This document shows positions 61,401 to 64,000 of a stretch of DNA of 64,000 nt, in pieces. The position numbers and the translations under genes are program-made. This DNA comes from Eledone cirrhosa. Taxonomy: Eukaryota; Mollusca; Cephalopoda; Octopoda; Eledonidae. The notes beneath the pieces are model-generated. The model did not search any database and had not been told where the DNA came from. It saw nothing but the letters and a program-made list of their open reading frames with translations. The stretch spans positions 40,032,485 to 40,096,484 of the forward strand of contig OZ024758.1 in NCBI GenBank assembly GCA_964016885.1, read 5' to 3'. The stretch's first letter is position 1; the number at the start of each line of letters is the position of its first letter.

Positions 61401-62560
61401 GCTTAGGATAGCTTAGCTTAGCTTAGCTTAGGATAGCTTAGCTTAGCTTAGCTTAGGATAGCTTAGCTTAGCTTAGGATAGCTTAGCTTAGCTTAGCTTA
61501 GGATAGCTTAGCTTAGCTTAGCTTAGGATAGCTTAGGATAGCTTAGCTTAGCTTAGCTTAGGATAGCTTAGCTTAGCTTAGCTTAGGATAGCTTAGCTTA
61601 GCTTAGCTTAGGATAGCTTAGCTTAGGATAGCTTAGCTTAGGATAGCTTAGCTTAGGTTAGCTTAGCTTAGCTTAGCTTAGGATAGCTTAGGATAGCTTA
61701 GCTTAGGATAGCTTAGCTTAGCTTAGCTTAGGATAGCTTAGCTTAGCTTAGCTTAGGATAGCTTAGCTTAGGATAGCTTAGGATTGCTTAGCTTAGCTTA
61801 GCTTAGGATAGCTTAGCTTAGCTTAGCTTAGGATAGCTTAGCTTAGCTTAGGATAGCTTAGCTTAGCTTAGGATAGCTTAGCTTAGCTTAGCTTAGGATA
61901 GCTTAGCTTAGCTTAGCTTAGGATAGCTTAGCTTAGCTTAGCTTAGGATAGCTTAGGATAGCTTAGGATAGCTTAGCTTAGCTTAGCTTAGGATAGCTTA
62001 GCTTAGGATAGCTTAGGATAGCTTAGCTTAGCTTAGCTTAGGATAGCTTAGCTTAGCTTAGCTTAGGATAGCTTAGCTTAGCTTAGGATAGCTTAGCTTA
62101 GCTTAGCTTAGGATAGCTTAGCTTAGCTTAGCTTAGGATAGCTTAGCTTAGCTTAGCTTAGGATAGCTTAGCTTAGGATAGCTTAGCTTAGGATAGCTTA
62201 GCTTAGGTTAGCTTAGCTTAGCTTAGCTTAGGATAGCTTAGGATAGCTTAGCTTAGGATAGCTTAGCTTAGCTTAGCTTAGGATAGCTTAGCTTAGTTTA
62301 GCTTAGGATAGCTTAGCTTAGCTTAGCTTAGGATAGCTTAGCTTAGGATAGCTTAGGATTGCTTAGCTTAGCTTAGCTTAGGATAGCTTAGCTTAGCTTA
62401 GCTTAGGATAGCTTAGCTTAGCTTAGGATAGCTTAGCTTAGCTTAGCTTAGGATAGCTTAGCTTAGCTTAGCTTAGGATAGCTTAGCTTAGCTTAGCTTA
62501 GGATAGCTTAGGATAGCTTAGGATAGCTTAGCTTTGCTTAGCTTAGGATAGCTTAGCTTA
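58460..62560 (+). repeat. Copies of the right-hand family, offsets about 2.2-2.4 kb, with a 550-575 bp inner repeat
   Basis: GGACA at 58467 and 60646 are 2179 bp apart. GGATTGC at 59364 and 61783 are 2419 bp apart. Inside the right part the landmark GGATTGC recurs at 61783, 62358 and 62910 (575 and 552 bp), with GGTTA preceding each (near 61664, 62206 and 62757). GCTTT lies 173 bases after GGATTGC at 59537, 62531 and 63083. The right end of the window is therefore a shorter tandem repeat laid over the kilobase one. Confidence 0.7.
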
Positions 62561-62699
62561 GCTTAGCTTAGGATAGCTTAGCTTAGCTTAGCTTAGGATA
62601 GCTTAGCTTAGCTTAGGATAGCTTAGCTTAGCTTAGGATAGCTTAGATTAGCTTAGCTTAGGATAGCTTAGCTTAGCTTAGCTTAGGATAGCTTAGCTT

Positions 62700-63800
62700 A
62701 GCTTAGCTTAGGATAGCTTAGCTTAGGATAGCTTAGCTTAGGATAGCTTAGCTTAGGTTAGCTTAGGCTTAGCTTAGCTTAGGATAGCTTAGGATAGCTT
62801 AGCTTAGAGATAGCTTAGCTTAGCTTAGCTTAGGATAGCTTAGCTTAGTTTAGCTTAGGATAGCTTAGCTTAGCTTAGCTTAGGATAGCTTAGCTTAGGA
62901 TAGCTTAGGATTGCTTAGCTTAGCTTAGCTTAGGATAGCTTAGCTATAGCTTAGCTTAGGATAGCTTAGCTTAGCTTAGGATAGCTTAGCTTAGCTTAGC
63001 TTAGGATAGCTTAGCTTAGCTTAGCTTAGGATAGCTTAGCTTAGCTTAGCTTAGGATAGCTAGGATAGCTTAGGATAGCTTAGCTTTGCTTAGCTTAGGA
63101 TAGCTTAGCTTAGCTTAGCTTAGGATAGCTTAGCTTAGCTTAGCTTAGGATAGCTTAGCTTAGCTTAGGATAGCTTAGCTTAGCTTAGCTTAGGATAGCT
63201 TAGCTTAGCTTAGCTTAGGATAGCTTAGCTTAGCTTAGCTTAGGATAGCTTAGCTTAGCATAGCTTAGGATAGCTTAGCTTAGCTTAGGATAGCTTAGCT
63301 TAGCTTAGCTTAGGAAAGCTTAGCTTAGCTTAGGATAGCTTAGTTTAGCTTAGCTTAGGAGAGCTTAGCTTAGCTTAGGATAGCTTAGCTTAGCTTAGCT
63401 TAGGATAGCTTAGCTTAGCTTAGCTTAGGTAGCTTAGCTAGCTTAGCTTAGCTTAGGATAGCTTAGCTTAGCTTAGCTTAGGAGAGCTTAGCTTAGCTTA
63501 GCTTAGGATAGCTTAGGATAGCTTAGCTTAGGATAGCTTAGGATAGCTTACCTTAGGAGAGCTTAGCTTAGGATAGCTTAGCTTAGGATAGCTTAGGATA
63601 GCTTAGCTTAGGTGTAGCTTAGCTTAGGATAGCTTAGCTTAGGATAGCTTAGGATAGCTTAGCTTAGCTTAGCTTAGGATAGCTTAGCTTAGCTTAGCTT
63701 AGGATAGCTTAGCTTAGGTTAGCTTAGGCTTAGCTTAGCTTAGCTTAGGATAGCTTAGCTTAGGATAGCTTAGGATAGCTTAGCTTAGGATAGCTTAGGA
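62700..63800 (+). repeat. Copy of 59.2-60.2 kb carrying many single-base length changes
   Basis: Landmarks match 59.2-60.2 kb at an offset of about 3546 bp (GGATTGC at 59364 and 62910; GGTA unit, CCTTA-GGAGA and GGTTA follow in both). Unlike the sister copy, this one has odd-length units at about 62766 (GGCTTA), 62807 (GAGATA), 62943 (GCTA plus TA), 63059 (GCTA), 63437 (GCTA), 63611 (GGTGTA) and 63727 (GGCTTA). Most are one-base losses of T or gains of G relative to the sister. This is either local decay or, more likely in my view, poorer consensus accuracy. Confidence 0.75.
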
Positions 63801-64000
63801 TAGCTTAGCTTAGGAGAGCTTAGCTTAGGATAGCTTAGGATAGCTTAGCTTAGGATAGCTTAGGATAGCTTAGCTTAGGATAGCTTAGCTTAGGATAGCT
63901 TAGGATAGCTTAGCTTAGCTTAGCTTAGGATAGCTTAGCTTAGCTTAGCTTAGGATAGCTTAGCTTAGCTTAGCTTAGGATAGCTTAGGATAGCTTAGCT

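Larger units (their letters stand above)
161..64000 (+). repeat. Pentanucleotide satellite array (GCTTA/GGATA), continues past the window
   Basis: The whole interval is head-to-tail 5-bp units in one orientation. GCTTA dominates; GGATA interrupts after runs of 1 to 7 GCTTA, most often 1 to 4. Both units are 40% GC, so base composition is nearly flat, but the + strand carries more G than C because GGATA has two G and no C. Single-base variants of either unit are scattered throughout. Units of a length other than 5 are rare until the last 1.3 kb; clear ones lie near 5976, 14875, 17123, 20442, 20838, 32921, 35315, 35689, 36763, 37137, 38377, 40360, 44831, 46361, 48805, 55799, 57708 and 59882. 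No gene is possible on the + strand: each unit junction gives TAG, closing every frame within 15 bases. The size and purity fit eukaryotic heterochromatic satellite DNA. I do not recognise it as a named satellite family and cannot give a species. Confidence 0.97.

Noticed and set aside
161..64000. Protein-coding genes within the array
   Set aside because: TAG at nearly every + strand junction and TAA in each GCTTA on the - strand close all frames within tens of bases. The only longer stop-free runs (about 100 bases, - strand) follow from 15-bp unit order and lack a start codon.
161..64000. Canonical telomere (TTAGG, TTAGGG or TTTAGGG tandem repeats)
   Set aside because: TTAGG occurs only singly, followed by ATAGC, or rarely as two in a row. 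No run of three or more telomere units is present, and the array has internal kilobase duplications unlike telomerase product.
161..64000. CRISPR array
   Set aside because: There are no unique spacers: both the supposed repeat and the supposed spacer are the same 5-bp units, and there are no cas genes or leader.
161..64000. Human-type satellite III, (GGAAT)n
   Set aside because: GGATA is not a rotation or complement of GGAAT, and the dominant unit here is GCTTA. The resemblance is only in base content.
161..64000. Synthetic or simulated sequence
   Set aside because: Shared private variants, base-exact offsets with inherited 4-bp units and nested duplications are what natural satellite evolution gives. 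Nothing seen requires an artificial origin, though this cannot be excluded from sequence alone.

Overview
The window is essentially one object: a very long pentanucleotide satellite array. Bases 1-160 are ordinary AT-rich, low-complexity flank with a (TA)11 microsatellite. From base 161 to the last base (64000) the sequence is an unbroken head-to-tail array of 5-bp units, about 12,770 of them. Two units make up almost everything: GCTTA (majority) and GGATA (roughly one unit in three to four), all in one orientation. I see no protein-coding gene, RNA gene, transposon, CRISPR array, origin or promoter. A TAG sits at nearly every unit junction on the + strand, and because 5 is not a multiple of 3 all three frames are closed every 15 bases. 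The array length, the lack of genes and the simple-sequence nature point to eukaryotic constitutive heterochromatin (pericentromeric, subtelomeric or similar). I cannot assign a species. The strand contains many isolated TTAGG pentamers, the insect telomere word, but it is not a tandem TTAGG telomere.

The interesting content lies in how the two units are ordered. GGATA is separated by 1 to 7 GCTTA units, and the common spacings build 15-, 20- and 25-bp subrepeats. Rare variant pentamers (GGTTA, GCATA, GGAGA, GGAAA, GGACA, GTATA, CCTTA, GCCTA, ATTTA, GGATT) and rare 4-bp units act as landmarks. Following them by eye shows that the array is a patchwork of kilobase-scale duplications: about 2.1-2.3 kb in 0.7-7.2 kb; 3.7 kb in 7.8-14.6 kb; 3.8-4.0 kb between 17.7-19.7 and 21.5-23.7 kb; 1.57-1.70 kb in 23.6-26.6 kb; 2.0-2.1 kb in 28.7-32.5 kb; 2013 and 1448 bp in 33.9-37.9 kb; 1984/1959 bp in 37.8-41.7 kb; 1585 bp in 42.5-44.7 kb; about 2.45 kb in 45.4-49.0 kb; 1919 bp in 54.3-57.9 kb; about 2.4 and 3.55 kb in 58.4-63.8 kb. 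Offsets stay constant to the base over hundreds of bases, then jump by multiples of 5. This suggests repeated unequal exchange or amplification of long tracts, not only local slippage.

Region by region: 1-160 flank; 161 an abrupt array edge with no degenerate transition; 161-64000 satellite with the nested blocks listed below. The stretches 26.9-28.7 kb, 49.3-50.6 kb and 51.0-54.1 kb hold only the same pentamers, and I could not place them in a block. The last 1.3 kb (62.7-63.8 kb) has a cluster of single-base length errors absent from its sister copy at 59.2-60.2 kb. This looks like reduced consensus accuracy or recent decay, and should be checked before the last part is trusted. All offsets are hand-measured from landmark units; a dot plot would be decisive.
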